In this document: positions 39,360-49,147 of the stretch, piece by piece
Numbering within the stretch: position 1 is the first letter of the stretch
Layout of the letters: each line of letters begins with the position of its first letter
From: Gammaproteobacteria bacterium
GTDB taxonomy: Bacteria > Pseudomonadota > Gammaproteobacteria > Pseudomonadales > Halieaceae
Length of the DNA stretch: 64,000 bases
Direction: 5' to 3'
NCBI GenBank assembly: GCA_030433415.1
Contig: JAUIMF010000001.1
Span: forward strand, 62,001-126,000
Notes under the pieces: model-generated
Databases searched by the model: none
Seen by the model: only the letters and a program-made list of their open reading frames with translations
What the model was told of the DNA's origin: nothing
Position numbers and translations under genes: made by a program

Positions 39360-41972
39360 TCACGCTACCTCACTGATCTCCACCGCGGCAATGCGCTTGC
39401 CATCGTCCGCCTTCTTCTGGAACTCCACAATCTGGTCGAAGTTCATATAGCGATAGATCTCGTCGGCCATGGAGTCGATGTTCTTCGCGTACTCCATGTA
39501 TTCCGCGGGCGTCGGCAGTTTGCCCAGTACGGCGCCCACCGAGGCCAGTTCCGCCGAGGTGAGGTACACGTTGGCGCCGTCACCCAGACGGTTGGGGAAG
39601 TTTCGCGTGCTGGTGGACAGTACCGTGGAATTCGCTGCCACCCGTGCCTGGTTGCCCATGCATAGTGAGCAGCCTGGCATTTCGGTGCGGGCACCGGATT
39701 TACCATAGATGCTGTAGTAGCCTTCTTCCATTAGCTGGTGCTCGTCCATGCGCGTGGGCGGCACGATCCACATACGGGTGCTGATGCCGCCTTTGTGCTG
39801 CTCAAGCAGCTTGCCCGCGGCGCGGAAGTGACCGATGTTAGTCATGCAACTGCCGATGAAGACCTCGTCGACCTTGTCGCCGGCGACTTCTGACAGCAGT
39901 CGTGCATCGTCGGGATCGTTGGGCGCACACACGATGGGCTCGTTCACGTCCGCCAGGTCAATTTCGATGACTGCCGCGTACTCGGCATCGGCGTCGGCGC
40001 GCATGAGGGACGGGTTGGCCAGCCACTCTTCCATCTTCTGGGCGCGACGCTCGAGGGTGCGGGGATCACCGTAACCTTCGGCGATCATGGAGCGCAGCAG
40101 CACGATGTTGCTGCGCAGGTACTCGGCCACGGTGTCTTCCGACAGGTCGATGGTGCAACCAGCGGCGGAACGTTCGGCCGAGGCATCCGACAGCTCAAAG
40201 GCCTGTTCCACCGTCAGGTTCGGTAAGCCTTCGATCTCGAGGATACGGCCCGAGAAGATATTCTTCTTGCCCTTCTTCTCGACGGTGAGCAGGCCCTGCT
40301 GGATCGCGTAGTAGGGGATGGCGTGCACCAGGTCACGCAGCGTGATGCCCGGCTGCATTTCGCCCTTGAAGCGCACGAGTACGGACTCGGGCATATCCAA
40401 CGGCATAACGCCCGTGGCGGCGGCAAAAGCCACCAGGCCAGAACCGGCGGGGAACGAGATACCCATGGGGAAGCGCGTGTGCGAATCACCACCGGTGCCC
40501 ACGGTGTCGGGCAGCAGCATGCGGTTCAGCCAGCTGTGGATGATGCCGTCGCCGGGGCGCAGGCTCACACCGCCGCGGGTCATGATGAAGTCAGGCAGGG
40601 TGTGCTGCGTGTCGATATCCACGGGCTTGGGGTAAGCCGCCGTGTGACAGAAGCTCTGCATGGTGAGGTCGGCCGAGAAGCCCAGGCAGGCCAGGTCCTT
40701 GAGTTCGTCGCGGGTCATGGGGCCGGTGGTGTCCTGCGAACCTACCGTGGTCATCAGCGGCTCGCAGTAGGTGCCGGGGCGAACGCCATCCATGCCACAG
40801 GCCTTGCCGACCATCTTCTGGGCAAGGCTGTAACCCTTGCCGGTGTCGGCGGGCTGCTCGGGCGTACGGAACAGGTCAGAGACGGGCAGGCCCAGGGCTT
40901 CGCGGGCCCGCGTGGTCAGGCCGCGACCGATGATCAGGTTGATGCGGCCGCCGGCGCGCACTTCGTCCAGCAGCACGTCGGACTTGAGTTCGAACTCGCT
41001 CAACGTATCGCCGGACTCGCTGAGTATTTTGCCCTCGTAGGGGCGGATCTCGATCACGTCACCCATGTTCAGGTCGTCGACCGGGGCCTCAAAAACCAGA
41101 GCGCCGGCGTCTTCCATGGTGTTGTAGAAGATCGGAGCGACCTTGCCGCCGATGCAGATACCGCCGCCTTTCTTGTTGGGTACGCCCGGGATGTCGTCGC
41201 CGAAGAACCACAGTACGGAGTTCGTGGCGGACTTGCGCGAGGATCCGGTGCCGACAACGTCGCCGATAAAGGCGACGGGCAAGCCCTTGGCCTTGATCTC
41301 TTCGATCTGCTTCATGGGGCCGGTGACACCATGCTCCTCGGGCTCCAGGCCGTCGCGGGTCATCTTGTACATCGCCAGCGCGTGCAGGGGGATGTCGGGT
41401 CGGGACCAGGCGTCGGGGGCGGGGGACAGGTCATCGGTATTGGTTTCGCCCGTGACTTTGAATACCGCTACTTTGATTGACTCGGGGACGTCGTCGCGGT
41501 TGGTGAACCACTCGCCGTCAGCCCAGCTCTGCATCACCGCCTGGGCGTGACCGTTACCGTTCTTTGCCAGCTCCGCCACGTCATGGAAGGCGTCGAACAT
41601 CAGCAGCGTATGCTTGAGTTCCTCGCCCGCCTGGGCCGCCAGCGCATCATCTGACAGCAGTCCCACAAGGGTTTCGATGTTGTAGCCGCCGTGCATGTTG
41701 CCCAGTAGTTTCACCGCATCTTCGCGGGAGATAAGTCCGCATTCGGTCTCGCCCTTCGCAATGGCGCTCAGGAAACCGGCTTTGACGTAGGCAGCCTCGT
41801 CCACACCGGGGGGTACGCGGTTGGCCAGAAGGTCCAGTAGAAAAGCTTCTTCTCCGGCAGGCGGGGCCTTCAGGAGCTCAATCAGGCCAGCAACCTGTTC
41901 GGCGTTCAGGGGCTTGGCGGGAATGCCCTGGGCAGCCCGTTCGGCTTCGTGTGTGCGGTAGGCGTCGAGCAT
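39360..41972 (-). CDS. acnB: Aconitate hydratase B
   Basis: The main TCA-cycle aconitase, interconverting citrate and isocitrate with a [4Fe-4S] cluster. The first 160 residues are the HEAT-like domain 4 specific to AcnB, then the swivel domain, then the catalytic core. Cluster cysteines are visible in [10 protein letters not shown] and GCSLCMGNQ. 870 residues is typical. Start at 41972 with AAGGAG seven bases upstream. It may also bind mRNA when apo, as E. coli AcnB does, but nothing here shows that. Confidence 0.97.
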   Translation of the reverse strand: MLDAYRTHEAERAAQGIPAKPLNAEQVAGLIELLKAPPAGEEAFLLDLLANRVPPGVDEAAYVKAGFLSAIAKGETECGLISREDAVKLLGNMHGGYNIETLVGLLSDDALAAQAGEELKHTLLMFDAFHDVAELAKNGNGHAQAVMQSWADGEWFTNRDDVPESIKVAVFKVTGETNTDDLSPAPDAWSRPDIPLHALAMYKMTRDGLEPEEHGVTGPMKQIEEIKAKGLPVAFIGDVVGTGSSRKSATNSVLWFFGDDIPGVPNKKGGGICIGGKVAPIFYNTMEDAGALVFEAPVDDLNMGDVIEIRPYEGKILSESGDTLSEFELKSDVLLDEVRAGGRINLIIGRGLTTRAREALGLPVSDLFRTPEQPADTGKGYSLAQKMVGKACGMDGVRPGTYCEPLMTTVGSQDTTGPMTRDELKDLACLGFSADLTMQSFCHTAAYPKPVDIDTQHTLPDFIMTRGGVSLRPGDGIIHSWLNRMLLPDTVGTGGDSHTRFPMGISFPAGSGLVAFAAATGVMPLDMPESVLVRFKGEMQPGITLRDLVHAIPYYAIQQGLLTVEKKGKKNIFSGRILEIEGLPNLTVEQAFELSDASAERSAAGCTIDLSEDTVAEYLRSNIVLLRSMIAEGYGDPRTLERRAQKMEEWLANPSLMRADADAEYAAVIEIDLADVNEPIVCAPNDPDDARLLSEVAGDKVDEVFIGSCMTNIGHFRAAGKLLEQHKGGISTRMWIVPPTRMDEHQLMEEGYYSIYGKSGARTEMPGCSLCMGNQARVAANSTVLSTSTRNFPNRLGDGANVYLTSAELASVGAVLGKLPTPAEYMEYAKNIDSMADEIYRYMNFDQIVEFQKKADDGKRIAAVEISEVA

Positions 41973-42021
41973 GCAGTAACTCCTTGATATTAAGGGTCAG
42001 AAAGCGAAATTTGGGTCGCGA

Positions 42022-42027
42022 AGTATA
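42022..42027 (-). promoter_or_regulatory. Candidate -10 hexamer for acnB
   Basis: On the minus strand TATACT lies about 50 bases before the acnB ATG in an AT-rich region. The -35 region is weak (CTGGCG at 18 bases). Spacing and position suit an acnB promoter. The rest of the 243-base gap shows no gene. Confidence 0.4.
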
Positions 42028-42215
42028 GAACAGAAGGGTAAATCGCGCCAGAAATCAGGGGTTTATCAGTGGTATTCAATTGGTGAATGGTGTTGCTCGG
42101 GTTTTTTTGAATCGGAAATGGTTAATGGGCTCACAGACTTGGACACCTCCTCGCGATTTCTCTGCAGCATACGCGTCGTTGGGCAGGCAACGGATTGACG
42201 TTAAACTGCCGCCCC

Positions 42216-42689
42216 ATGGATTCACTACCCCCTGTGAGAACCCCCTGCATTGGCGTTTGCTCTACCGGTATCGGTGACAGCGTGTGTCGTGGCTGTAAGC
42301 GTTTTGCCCACGAAGTGATTGACTGGAATGGCTATACCCAGGAGCAGAAGCGCATTGTGGACGCGCGCCTGGCCCAGTTCCTCGCCCAGTGCGTGAGCAA
42401 TCGGTTACGCGTTACCGACCCGGCCTTGCTCGCGTGGCAGTTGCAGACACAGCAGGTGCGGCACGATCCCGACCACGATCCGCATTGCTGGGTATTTGCC
42501 CTGCTCAAAGCCGGGGCCGGGCAGATCGATAACCCCGGGAATTATGGCTTCGAGGTGGATCTGCAGTTTCGTGATGTTCCGCTGGCTACGCTGCGCGAGC
42601 AGATCGATGCCGAGTTCTATGCGCTGTCCAGTGCCCACTACGAACGCTATTACCTGACTCCTGACCTGTTTACCGAGGTAACGGCATGA
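42216..42689 (+). CDS. DUF1289-containing protein
   Basis: A 157-residue protein with the DUF1289 cysteine motif near the N-terminus (TPCIGVCSTG ... VCRGCKR, giving C-x3-C and C-x2-C), probably metal-binding. The rest resembles no family I can name. The ATG at 42216 is chosen because it begins directly before the motif. Its end overlaps miaE by 4 bases (ATGA), so the two are cotranslated, suggesting a link to tRNA modification. Function unknown. Confidence 0.82.
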   Translation: MDSLPPVRTPCIGVCSTGIGDSVCRGCKRFAHEVIDWNGYTQEQKRIVDARLAQFLAQCVSNRLRVTDPALLAWQLQTQQVRHDPDHDPHCWVFALLKAGAGQIDNPGNYGFEVDLQFRDVPLATLREQIDAEFYALSSAHYERYYLTPDLFTEVTA

Positions 42690-43321
42690 CCGCCGCCGCT
42701 AAAATCGATGTGGATCTGGGTCCGCTCCTGGCCTTCCTGCCCTGCGAAACCCCCCAGGCCTGGATCGACGCGGCGGCGAGCCCCGAGAACCTGGCCACAC
42801 TGCTGGTGGATCATGCGAATTGCGAGAAAAAGGCGGCTTCGACGGCGCTGAACCTCATGTATCGCTACGTGGAACATCCGGCGTTACTGCACAAGCTTTC
42901 GCGTCTGGCGCGGGAAGAGCTGCGACATTTTGAACAGGTGCTGGCGATCATCGAAAAACGTGAGATCGTCTATCCCCAACTATCGGCGGCGCGCTATGCC
43001 TCTGGGTTGCGCGAACTTGCCTGCAGGTACGAGCCCTTGCGCCTCGTTGATACGCTGCTGATTGGTGCCATTATCGAGGCGCGCTCCTGTGAGCGTTTTG
43101 CGGCCCTGCTGCCAGTCCTAGACGATGAGATTGGTCCGTTCTACGCGAGTTTGCTGCGTTCCGAGGCGCGGCATTTTCAGGATTACCTGACCCTTGCCGA
43201 AACCCTGGTACCAGGGGTGGATCTGAGTGTGCGGTTACAGCCCCTGCTTGAACGGGAGCGGGAGCTTATTGAGAGTCCTGATCCGGAATTCCGGTTTCAC
43301 TCTGGTGTTCCTTTGATTTGA
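42686..43321 (+). CDS. miaE: tRNA-(ms2io6A)-hydroxylase
   Basis: A diiron hydroxylase that makes 2-methylthio-cis-ribozeatin at A37. The fold is a ferritin-like bundle with paired carboxylate/histidine ligands: DHANCEKKAA, an ExxH in REELRHFEQV and another in SEARHFQDYL. 211 residues. It requires the ms2i6A made by MiaA and MiaB, not encoded here. The enzyme uses molecular oxygen, consistent with an aerobic host. Confidence 0.93.
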   Translation: MTAAAKIDVDLGPLLAFLPCETPQAWIDAAASPENLATLLVDHANCEKKAASTALNLMYRYVEHPALLHKLSRLAREELRHFEQVLAIIEKREIVYPQLSAARYASGLRELACRYEPLRLVDTLLIGAIIEARSCERFAALLPVLDDEIGPFYASLLRSEARHFQDYLTLAETLVPGVDLSVRLQPLLERERELIESPDPEFRFHSGVPLI

Positions 43322-43351
43322 CAATAAATGTTAGATAGGCATCCTAACTAA

Positions 43352-44080
43352 TTAATTTATATCAAATTCTTTGAGTTCAAATCTTCCTTCGGCCGCGCGC
43401 AGGTACCAACCTGTCGTGTCCCAATCTCCCAGCACCCAGCGCTCGCCGGTACTGATTTCGTGATGAGCGGGGCGGTGCGTATGGCCGTGGATCAGCGTGT
43501 GACAGTCATGGGCCTCCATCGTCGCCACAACCTCCGAGCCGGTCACGTCCATGATGTCATCGGCCTTGCGACTTCCCGCATCACGGCTCATCTGGCGCAG
43601 GTGCTGGGCCAGGCCCCGACGCTCTTCGAGGGGCCTGGCGAGCGCATCTTCCTGCCATTCCTTCGAGCGGGCGACGGCTCTGAAGGCCAGATATTCCGTG
43701 TCGCGGGTACAAAGACTGTCGCCGTGCATGAGCAGCACTGACTGACCATCCAGGTCGATCACGGTGGGGTCATCCAGCAGGGTGGCACCGACACGGGTCG
43801 CGAAACGCTCGCCAATAAGAAAGTCGCGATTACCGTGCATCAGGTAGAGTTCAGGGCCGTCCAGCGAGAAGTGCTGCAGCATATGCGCGACCTCGCCGAC
43901 GATAGGGGCGTCATCATCGTCGCCGACCCAGTATTCGAAGAGGTCCCCGAGGATATAAAGTGCCCGCGCATCGCGGCGCTGCTCCAGAAAATCGTTCAGC
44001 GCCGCTGTGACCCCGGGCCGTTCCGGCGCGAGGTGCAGGTCAGAAATAAAGTAAGTGGCGTTACCCACGCCCTCAGGCAT
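43352..44080 (-). CDS. lpxH: UDP-2,3-diacylglucosamine diphosphatase
   Basis: A membrane-associated metallophosphoesterase of lipid A synthesis. All the family motifs are visible: [32 protein letters not shown] and LIHGHTHRP. The ATG at 44080 overlaps the ppiB stop by 8 bases and yields 242 residues, matching E. coli (240). Further upstream in-frame starts lie in ppiB and would add a low-complexity Ser/Pro stretch. Confidence 0.95.
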   Translation of the reverse strand: MPEGVGNATYFISDLHLAPERPGVTAALNDFLEQRRDARALYILGDLFEYWVGDDDDAPIVGEVAHMLQHFSLDGPELYLMHGNRDFLIGERFATRVGATLLDDPTVIDLDGQSVLLMHGDSLCTRDTEYLAFRAVARSKEWQEDALARPLEERRGLAQHLRQMSRDAGSRKADDIMDVTGSEVVATMEAHDCHTLIHGHTHRPAHHEISTGERWVLGDWDTTGWYLRAAEGRFELKEFDIN

Positions 44081-44582
44081 CGTCCCCGTCATCGTCGACG
44101 ATGACGGACTCGATGATGACGGTCTCGGCCGGTACATCCTGATGCCCGGCACGGCTCGTTGTGGCTACCGCGCGAATCTTGTCCAGTACTTCTTCACCCT
44201 CTACGACCTTGCCAAATACGGCGTAACCCCAGCCCTGCATGGTTTTGCCGCTGTGATTCAGAAAATCGTTGTCCTTCACGTTGATAAAGAACTGCGCGGT
44301 CGCTGAGTGGGGGTCCATGGTGCGCGCCATCGCAATGGTGCCGAAGTCGTTCTTCAGGCCATTGTCAGCCTCGTTTTCGATCGGCTCCTGCGTGGGTTTC
44401 TGGTTCATATCGGTGTCAAAACCACCGCCCTGAATCATGAAGTTGTCGATGACGCGGTGAAAAATCGTGCCGTCGTAAAAACCCTCGCGTGCATACATCA
44501 GAAAATTGGCCACGGTAGCGGGTGCCTTCTCGGCATCCAGTTCGAGTTTGAGTGCGCCATAGGTGGTATTGAGGGTGACCAT
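44073..44582 (-). CDS. ppiB: Cytoplasmic peptidyl-prolyl cis-trans isomerase (cyclophilin B)
   Basis: A small cyclophilin, 169 residues, with the catalytic Arg in [13 protein letters not shown] and the active-site [11 protein letters not shown]. There is no signal peptide, so it is cytoplasmic. The ATG at 44582 follows AAGG. It ends in an acidic DDDGDDA tail. The lpxH-ppiB-glnS-cysS neighbourhood is conserved in Pseudomonas-type genomes. Confidence 0.95.
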   Translation of the reverse strand: MVTLNTTYGALKLELDAEKAPATVANFLMYAREGFYDGTIFHRVIDNFMIQGGGFDTDMNQKPTQEPIENEADNGLKNDFGTIAMARTMDPHSATAQFFINVKDNDFLNHSGKTMQGWGYAVFGKVVEGEEVLDKIRAVATTSRAGHQDVPAETVIIESVIVDDDGDDA

Positions 44583-44847
44583 AAGTGAGCCTTTTTTGTG
44601 GACCTTAACGTTGCACAGGGCAGTGCCCTGATCCCGGGAGCGGGATGTTACGCGTTTTGCGCCGGCGATAGAACCTTGACGCGGGTGGAGGGCTCGTACC
44701 TGTATCGCCAGGCGACGCACCATCGTGCTGCCCCCGAGGGGCTTCCGCCGGTATACTACGCCGCTTTTTTTACCCTTACGCAGGCTTTGTCGGGCTCGGG
44801 CGCGGTGCGTATCCGGCCCCCAGGCCTCCAGGCACGGGAGTGTTTCA
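44583..44847. promoter_or_regulatory. Divergent ppiB/glnS control region with a perfect palindrome
   Basis: 265 bases between divergent genes. A perfect 15-base palindrome CAGGGCA-G-TGCCCTG sits at 44616-44630, followed by a second stem ATCCC...GGGAT (44631-44646). Both lie in the ppiB leader. TATACT (44752-44757) is a possible -10 for glnS, 85 bases before its GTG, though no good -35 precedes it. A stretch of seven Ts follows at about 44764. Confidence 0.5.
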
Positions 44848-46554
44848 GTGGAATCCACGACAGCGGCTGGTGAGCGTTCAGCGCCGGCCAGCAACAATTT
44901 TCTCCGCAGTATTATCACCGATGACCTCAAAAGTGGTCGCTACGAGCGTATCGTGACCCGGTTTCCTCCGGAGCCCAATGGCTATCTGCACATCGGCCAC
45001 GCCAAGTCCATCAGCGTGAATTTTGGCCTCGCGGAAGAGTTTGGTGGCGTATGCCATCTGCGCTTTGATGACACCAACCCGGAAAAAGAGAGTCAGGAAT
45101 TCATCGAATCGATCCAGGAAGACGTGCGCTGGCTGGGGTATGAATGGGCCGGTCCCGTTCGATACGCCTCGAGCTACTTTGAGCAGTTCTATGCCTGGGC
45201 GATCCACCTTGTCGAGCACGACAAGGCCTATGTCTGCGACCTGTCACCTGACGAGGCACGGGAGTACCGCGGTACCCTGACGGAACCGGGGCGGAATAGT
45301 CCATACCGTGACCGGCCCGCCAGCGAGAGTCTTGATCTGCTGCGGCGTATGCGCGATGGCGAGTTCGCCGAAGGCGAGCGGGTGTTGCGCGCCAAAATCG
45401 ATATGGCCAGCCCCAACATGAATCTGCGCGACCCGATTCTCTATCGCATTCGTCGTGTCGCTCATCATCAGACGGGTGATGCCTGGTGTATCTATCCCAC
45501 CTATGATTTCGCCCACGGTCAGGAAGACGCCATAGAGGGCGTGACTCACTCTATCTGTACTCTCGAATTCGAGGATCACCGGCCGCTTTACGAGTGGCTC
45601 ATCGAAAACCTGCCGGTGCCCAGCCGGCCTCGGCAGTATGAATTCGGGCGCCTGAATACCAGCTACACGGTAACGAGCAAGCGCAAGCTCAAGCAGCTGG
45701 TGGACGAGGGTATCGTGGCGGGCTGGGATGACCCACGCATGCCCACGATAGCGGGCCTGCGCCGTCGCGGTTATACGCCTGCGGCGATCCGACACTTCTG
45801 TGAGATGGTAGGCACGTCGCGCTCCGATGGCGTCGTGGATGTGGCGATGCTTGAGCACGCCATTCGCGATGATCTGAACCAGAATGCACCGCGGGGTATG
45901 TGCGTGCTGCGCCCACTGCGGCTGAAACTGCGCAATGCGCCGGCTCAGCACCTGCCCCTCAGGGCACCAGCCCACCCCAGCCGCGACGACCTGGGTGAGC
46001 GTGAGTTGCCGTTCTCGGGCGAGCTGTATATCGACCGGGAAGATTTTCGCGAAGAGGCCAACAAGAAGTTCAAACGCCTCGTGCTGGGCAAGCGGGTCCG
46101 TTTGCGCAATGCCTATGTGATCGAGGCGGTCGACGTAGAGAAAGACGAGAGCGGCGAAATAGCCGCGGTCATTGCCGACCTGATCGAGGGTACGTTGGGT
46201 GAGGACCCTGCGGACGGTATCAAGCCCAAGGGTGTCATCCACTGGGTTGAGGCGGGCAGTGCGGTGCCGGCGACGGTTCGCCTGTACGACCGTTTGTTTA
46301 CGGACCCCGCCCCCGATCGCGGCAGCGCCGACTTCATGTCGTTTCTCAATGCCGAATCGCTGACTGTGGTGGAGCACGCGCTGGTGGAGCCGGCGCTCGC
46401 GGCGGCAGCTCCCGAGGCGCATTTTCAGTTCGAGCGCGAGGGTTATTTTGTGGCAGATCGCCAGGAACACAGCGCCGAGCATCCTGTGTTCAACGAGACC
46501 ATTGGCCTTCGCGACGTGTGGGCCGGCAAAGGCAACACCGGAGGTAGCCAGTGA
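44848..46554 (+). CDS. glnS: Glutaminyl-tRNA synthetase
   Basis: A class I aminoacyl-tRNA synthetase that charges tRNA-Gln. The GTG at 44848 follows GGGAG by 7 bases and gives 568 residues. The HIGH motif is [10 protein letters not shown] and the KMSKS equivalent is [10 protein letters not shown]. The anticodon-binding beta-barrel domains occupy the C-terminal 200 residues ([22 protein letters not shown]). One short stretch near residues 355-375 is divergent but in frame. The stop overlaps cysS. Confidence 0.97.
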   Translation: MESTTAAGERSAPASNNFLRSIITDDLKSGRYERIVTRFPPEPNGYLHIGHAKSISVNFGLAEEFGGVCHLRFDDTNPEKESQEFIESIQEDVRWLGYEWAGPVRYASSYFEQFYAWAIHLVEHDKAYVCDLSPDEAREYRGTLTEPGRNSPYRDRPASESLDLLRRMRDGEFAEGERVLRAKIDMASPNMNLRDPILYRIRRVAHHQTGDAWCIYPTYDFAHGQEDAIEGVTHSICTLEFEDHRPLYEWLIENLPVPSRPRQYEFGRLNTSYTVTSKRKLKQLVDEGIVAGWDDPRMPTIAGLRRRGYTPAAIRHFCEMVGTSRSDGVVDVAMLEHAIRDDLNQNAPRGMCVLRPLRLKLRNAPAQHLPLRAPAHPSRDDLGERELPFSGELYIDREDFREEANKKFKRLVLGKRVRLRNAYVIEAVDVEKDESGEIAAVIADLIEGTLGEDPADGIKPKGVIHWVEAGSAVPATVRLYDRLFTDPAPDRGSADFMSFLNAESLTVVEHALVEPALAAAAPEAHFQFEREGYFVADRQEHSAEHPVFNETIGLRDVWAGKGNTGGSQ

Positions 46555-47930
46555 GCCTCAAGCTGTACAACACCAAAGCCCGCGAGAAGCAGTTTTTTGC
46601 GCCCGTCGAAGAGAATCGGGTCACCATGTACGTGTGTGGGCCGACGGTGTACAACCTGGCGCACATCGGCAATGCCCGTCCCGTGGTGGTCTTCGACACC
46701 CTGTTCCGCGTACTGCAGACGCTGTACGACGACGTTGTCTATGCCCGCAACATTACGGATATCGATGACAAGATCATCACGGCCGCGCGGGAGCGGGGCG
46801 AGGGGATCCAGGCGGTGTCAGAAGAGTTCACCATCAAGTACCGCGAAGATGTGGCGCAGCTCAACGCGTTGCCACCAACGCTCGAACCCCATGCCACCGA
46901 CAACATTGAATCCATGCATGCGCTGATCCAGGCATTGATGGATCGCGGACATGCCTATGCCTCGCAGGGGCACGTACTGTTCGATGTGACTTCCATGGCG
47001 GGCTACGGCCAGCTGTCGGGGCGAAGCCTGGACGATATGCTCGCCGGTGCTCGCGTGGAGGTGGCGGACTACAAACGCCATCCCGGTGATTTTGTCCTCT
47101 GGAAGCCGTCGACCGATGATGAGCCCGGTTGGGACAGCCCCTGGGGCCGTGGGCGCCCGGGTTGGCATCTGGAATGCTCGGCGATGATTCGCGAACACCT
47201 GGGGCCGACGATCGATATTCACGGGGGCGGGCGGGACCTGATTTTTCCGCACCACGAAAATGAGCTGGCACAGAGCTGCTGCGCCTACGGTGACGAATTC
47301 GTGCGCTTTTGGCTGCACAACGCTTTTGTGGATATGGACGGTGAGAAAATGTCCAAGTCCCTGGGGAACGTGCGCACGATTCGCGAACTGCTCCAGCACT
47401 ACCGCGGTGAGGTGCTGCGTTTTGCCTTGCTGTCGGCGCACTACCGCTCGCCCGTGAATTTTTCCGGTGAACTGCTGGAGCTGGCCGAGCACGCACTCAA
47501 TGGCTTCTACACGGCGCTGCGCAATGTTGAAGATGTACCCGTTGAGATGGATGTCGTGCTCAAGGACGAGGCCTTCTACACCGCGCTCTGCGATGACCTG
47601 AACACGCCTCTGGCGATCAGTGAACTGCATGCCATTGCTCGGGAGTTGAACAAGGCTGACGAAGCAGCCAAACCCCGCATGAAAGCGCGCCTGCTCGCGG
47701 CGGGTAACCTGCTGGGTGTGCTTGCCCAGGACCCCACGGAGTGGCTACAGGGTGACTCCCGCAGCGAAGAAGGGTTGGGTGCCCAGGCCATCGAGACCCT
47801 GATCGCTGAACGTGCGAACGCCAAGGCAGAACGTAATTTTGCCCGTGCGGACGAAATTCGCGATGAACTCACCGCTGCCGGCATCGTGCTCGAAGACGGA
47901 CCGGACGGGACACTCTGGCGGCGGAGTTAG
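46551..47930 (+). CDS. cysS: Cysteinyl-tRNA synthetase
   Basis: Charges tRNA-Cys. HIGH is [18 protein letters not shown] is [10 protein letters not shown], and the zinc-binding Cys and His residues are seen in [14 protein letters not shown] and FPHHENE. GTG start overlaps the glnS TGA, with a GGAGG before it. 459 residues, normal. Confidence 0.97.
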   Translation: MSLKLYNTKAREKQFFAPVEENRVTMYVCGPTVYNLAHIGNARPVVVFDTLFRVLQTLYDDVVYARNITDIDDKIITAARERGEGIQAVSEEFTIKYREDVAQLNALPPTLEPHATDNIESMHALIQALMDRGHAYASQGHVLFDVTSMAGYGQLSGRSLDDMLAGARVEVADYKRHPGDFVLWKPSTDDEPGWDSPWGRGRPGWHLECSAMIREHLGPTIDIHGGGRDLIFPHHENELAQSCCAYGDEFVRFWLHNAFVDMDGEKMSKSLGNVRTIRELLQHYRGEVLRFALLSAHYRSPVNFSGELLELAEHALNGFYTALRNVEDVPVEMDVVLKDEAFYTALCDDLNTPLAISELHAIARELNKADEAAKPRMKARLLAAGNLLGVLAQDPTEWLQGDSRSEEGLGAQAIETLIAERANAKAERNFARADEIRDELTAAGIVLEDGPDGTLWRRS

Positions 47931-47945
47931 CACAGTGAGATTTCG

Positions 47946-47974
47946 TTGACGAGGTCAGGGCAGATCAGTACCAT
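47946..47974 (+). promoter_or_regulatory. Promoter of the tRNA-Pro/His/Arg cluster
   Basis: TTGACG (47946-47951), a 17-base spacer, then TACCAT (47969-47974). The downstream discriminator GCGCGCTCCC is GC-rich, a feature of stringently controlled stable-RNA promoters. Transcription would begin near 47981, about 65 bases before tRNA-Pro. Confidence 0.6.
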
Positions 47975-48047
47975 GCGCGCTCCCTAAATCGGGCTTGCCG
48001 TACGGTCTTCGCAGACGGTACCGTAAGCGGGTCAGCGGATCTGTATT

Positions 48048-48124
48048 CGGGGTATAGCGCAGTCTGGTAGCGCGCCTGCTTTGGGAGCAGGATGTCGGGA
48101 GTTCGAATCTCTCTACCCCGACCA
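48048..48124 (+). tRNA. tRNA-Pro (TGG anticodon)
   Basis: 77 nt with the encoded CCA end. The acceptor stem CGGGGTA pairs with TACCCCG, the anticodon loop is TTTGGGA (anticodon TGG) on a 5-bp stem CCTGC/GCAGG, and the T-arm carries GTTCGAATC. All four arms fold. It is first in a three-tRNA cluster. Confidence 0.95.
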
Positions 48125-48236
48125 ACCGCTGACCGTTGGGTGTTAGGTATCGGCTGTCGCGGAGCGACTGCCGCCCAGCGGTAGGTCACCACAGGCCTGG
48201 CGATTCACCCAACGAACTCCCGAAACCCGTTTAGTG
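48125..48236 (+). other. Structured spacer between tRNA-Pro and tRNA-His
   Basis: A 112-base spacer with a long-range stem ACCGCTG (48125-48131) / CAGCGGT (48176-48182) enclosing a perfect hairpin GTCGC-GGA-GCGAC (48156-48168). It is likely a processing structure in the tRNA precursor rather than a terminator, as no T-run follows. Confidence 0.4.
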
Positions 48237-48312
48237 GTGGCCGTAGCTCACCAGGTAGAGCACCGGATTGTGGCTCCGGAGGTAGGGGGTTCGAGACCCC
48301 TCGGCCACCCCA
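48237..48312 (+). tRNA. tRNA-His (GTG anticodon)
   Basis: 76 nt with CCA encoded. Acceptor GTGGCCG/CGGCCAC, anticodon loop TTGTGGC (GTG). The base before the 5' end (48236) is G and the discriminator is C, so the extra G(-1):C73 pair that identifies tRNA-His is present in the gene itself. Confidence 0.95.
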
Positions 48313-48374
48313 TCCCTTGCGTATTCTGCCCTGCGTATTTAGACCCCTGCATATGGCTTACAATACGTGCGACT

Positions 48375-48451
48375 GCGCCCATAGCTCAGCTGGATAGAGC
48401 ATCGGCCTTCTAAGCCGGCGGTCCGGGGTTCGAATCCTCGTGGGCGCGCCA
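48375..48451 (+). tRNA. tRNA-Arg (TCT anticodon)
   Basis: 77 nt with CCA encoded. Acceptor GCGCCCA/TGGGCGC, anticodon loop CTTCTAA with anticodon TCT on stem TCGGC/GCCGG, and T-arm GGGGTTCGAATCC. It decodes AGA/AGG. No clear terminator follows within 50 bases. Confidence 0.95.
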
Positions 48452-48499
48452 ATTTGTTTCGGTCGGGAGTTCGATCGAAGGGTCGGTCGACGTTCAGAA

Positions 48500-49111
48500 T
48501 CAACCGCGCACGCGGTCTGGAAACAGGCTGGCCGCAATCATCAGGCGGTGGCCGGGCTGCAGACTGTCAATACGACTGTCGATATGCAGCCGGCTCAGCA
48601 GTTCCACGGTTTCTCTCAGTTTCTGCTCCGCGTCGTAGTCACTCGCCCGCAGTTCGTACTCATCGGTGATTGCCGTGAGTGTCTTTGCCGCCAGCGTGAG
48701 ATAGGCATTGGATGAAGTACTCATCATGGAGCGCAGGGGATTGGGTACCAGTTCACCACCAAACACCAGGTAGGCTTCCCAATGTGAGGTCGGTTGCGGT
48801 TTTTCGGTGTTGGCCACCAGAAAGCTCACTAAGGCGCTGAGGTCGCCGCGGGGCGGCAACTGATCCTCACATAACCACTGGCGTACGTCATCGACGTTCC
48901 AGGCGGGATTCAGGTCCGCTATGTCTTCTAGTCTGCCGGCACCAAGGTCCCGCTCGCCCGCCAGGCCGCAGAGCATGTTCAGGCGCGAGGAGAAGCCGCG
49001 GCAATTGGGTGCCTGCGGCTCCTGTGACAAAAATTGCTCCCGACGACGGGCGCGCCGCTCCTCGAGACCTCGCGAGTCTCTTGAGGGATGAAGCTGTGTC
49101 ACGTCTGCCAT
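48500..49111 (-). CDS. Unknown protein with an HTH-like region, downstream of a large regulator
   Basis: 203 residues. A segment around residues 42-100 (RLNMLCGLAGERDLGAGRL ... VRQWLCEDQLPPRGDL) resembles the alpha-helical DNA-binding domain of XRE/phage-repressor proteins, where a WL-x-G-P-P turn precedes the last helix. A second helical region follows. No transmembrane segment is visible. The gene is 36 bases downstream of the 986-residue regulator on the same strand and almost certainly shares its transcript. Family not recognised. Confidence 0.65.
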   Translation of the reverse strand: MADVTQLHPSRDSRGLEERRARRREQFLSQEPQAPNCRGFSSRLNMLCGLAGERDLGAGRLEDIADLNPAWNVDDVRQWLCEDQLPPRGDLSALVSFLVANTEKPQPTSHWEAYLVFGGELVPNPLRSMMSTSSNAYLTLAAKTLTAITDEYELRASDYDAEQKLRETVELLSRLHIDSRIDSLQPGHRLMIAASLFPDRVRG

Positions 49112-49147
49112 TGGTTGTGGGGAGCGTGTCCCGGTCAGTGTTGGGTA

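Noticed and set aside
40323-41480. A 385-codon plus-strand open frame opposite acnB
   Set aside because: Glycine/valine-rich antisense of the AcnB core with no motif; acnB is certain.
45900-45990. A possible frameshift pair inside glnS at the divergent stretch near residues 355-375
   Set aside because: The frame is open on both sides, conserved motifs resume immediately, and no out-of-frame segment resembles GlnS.
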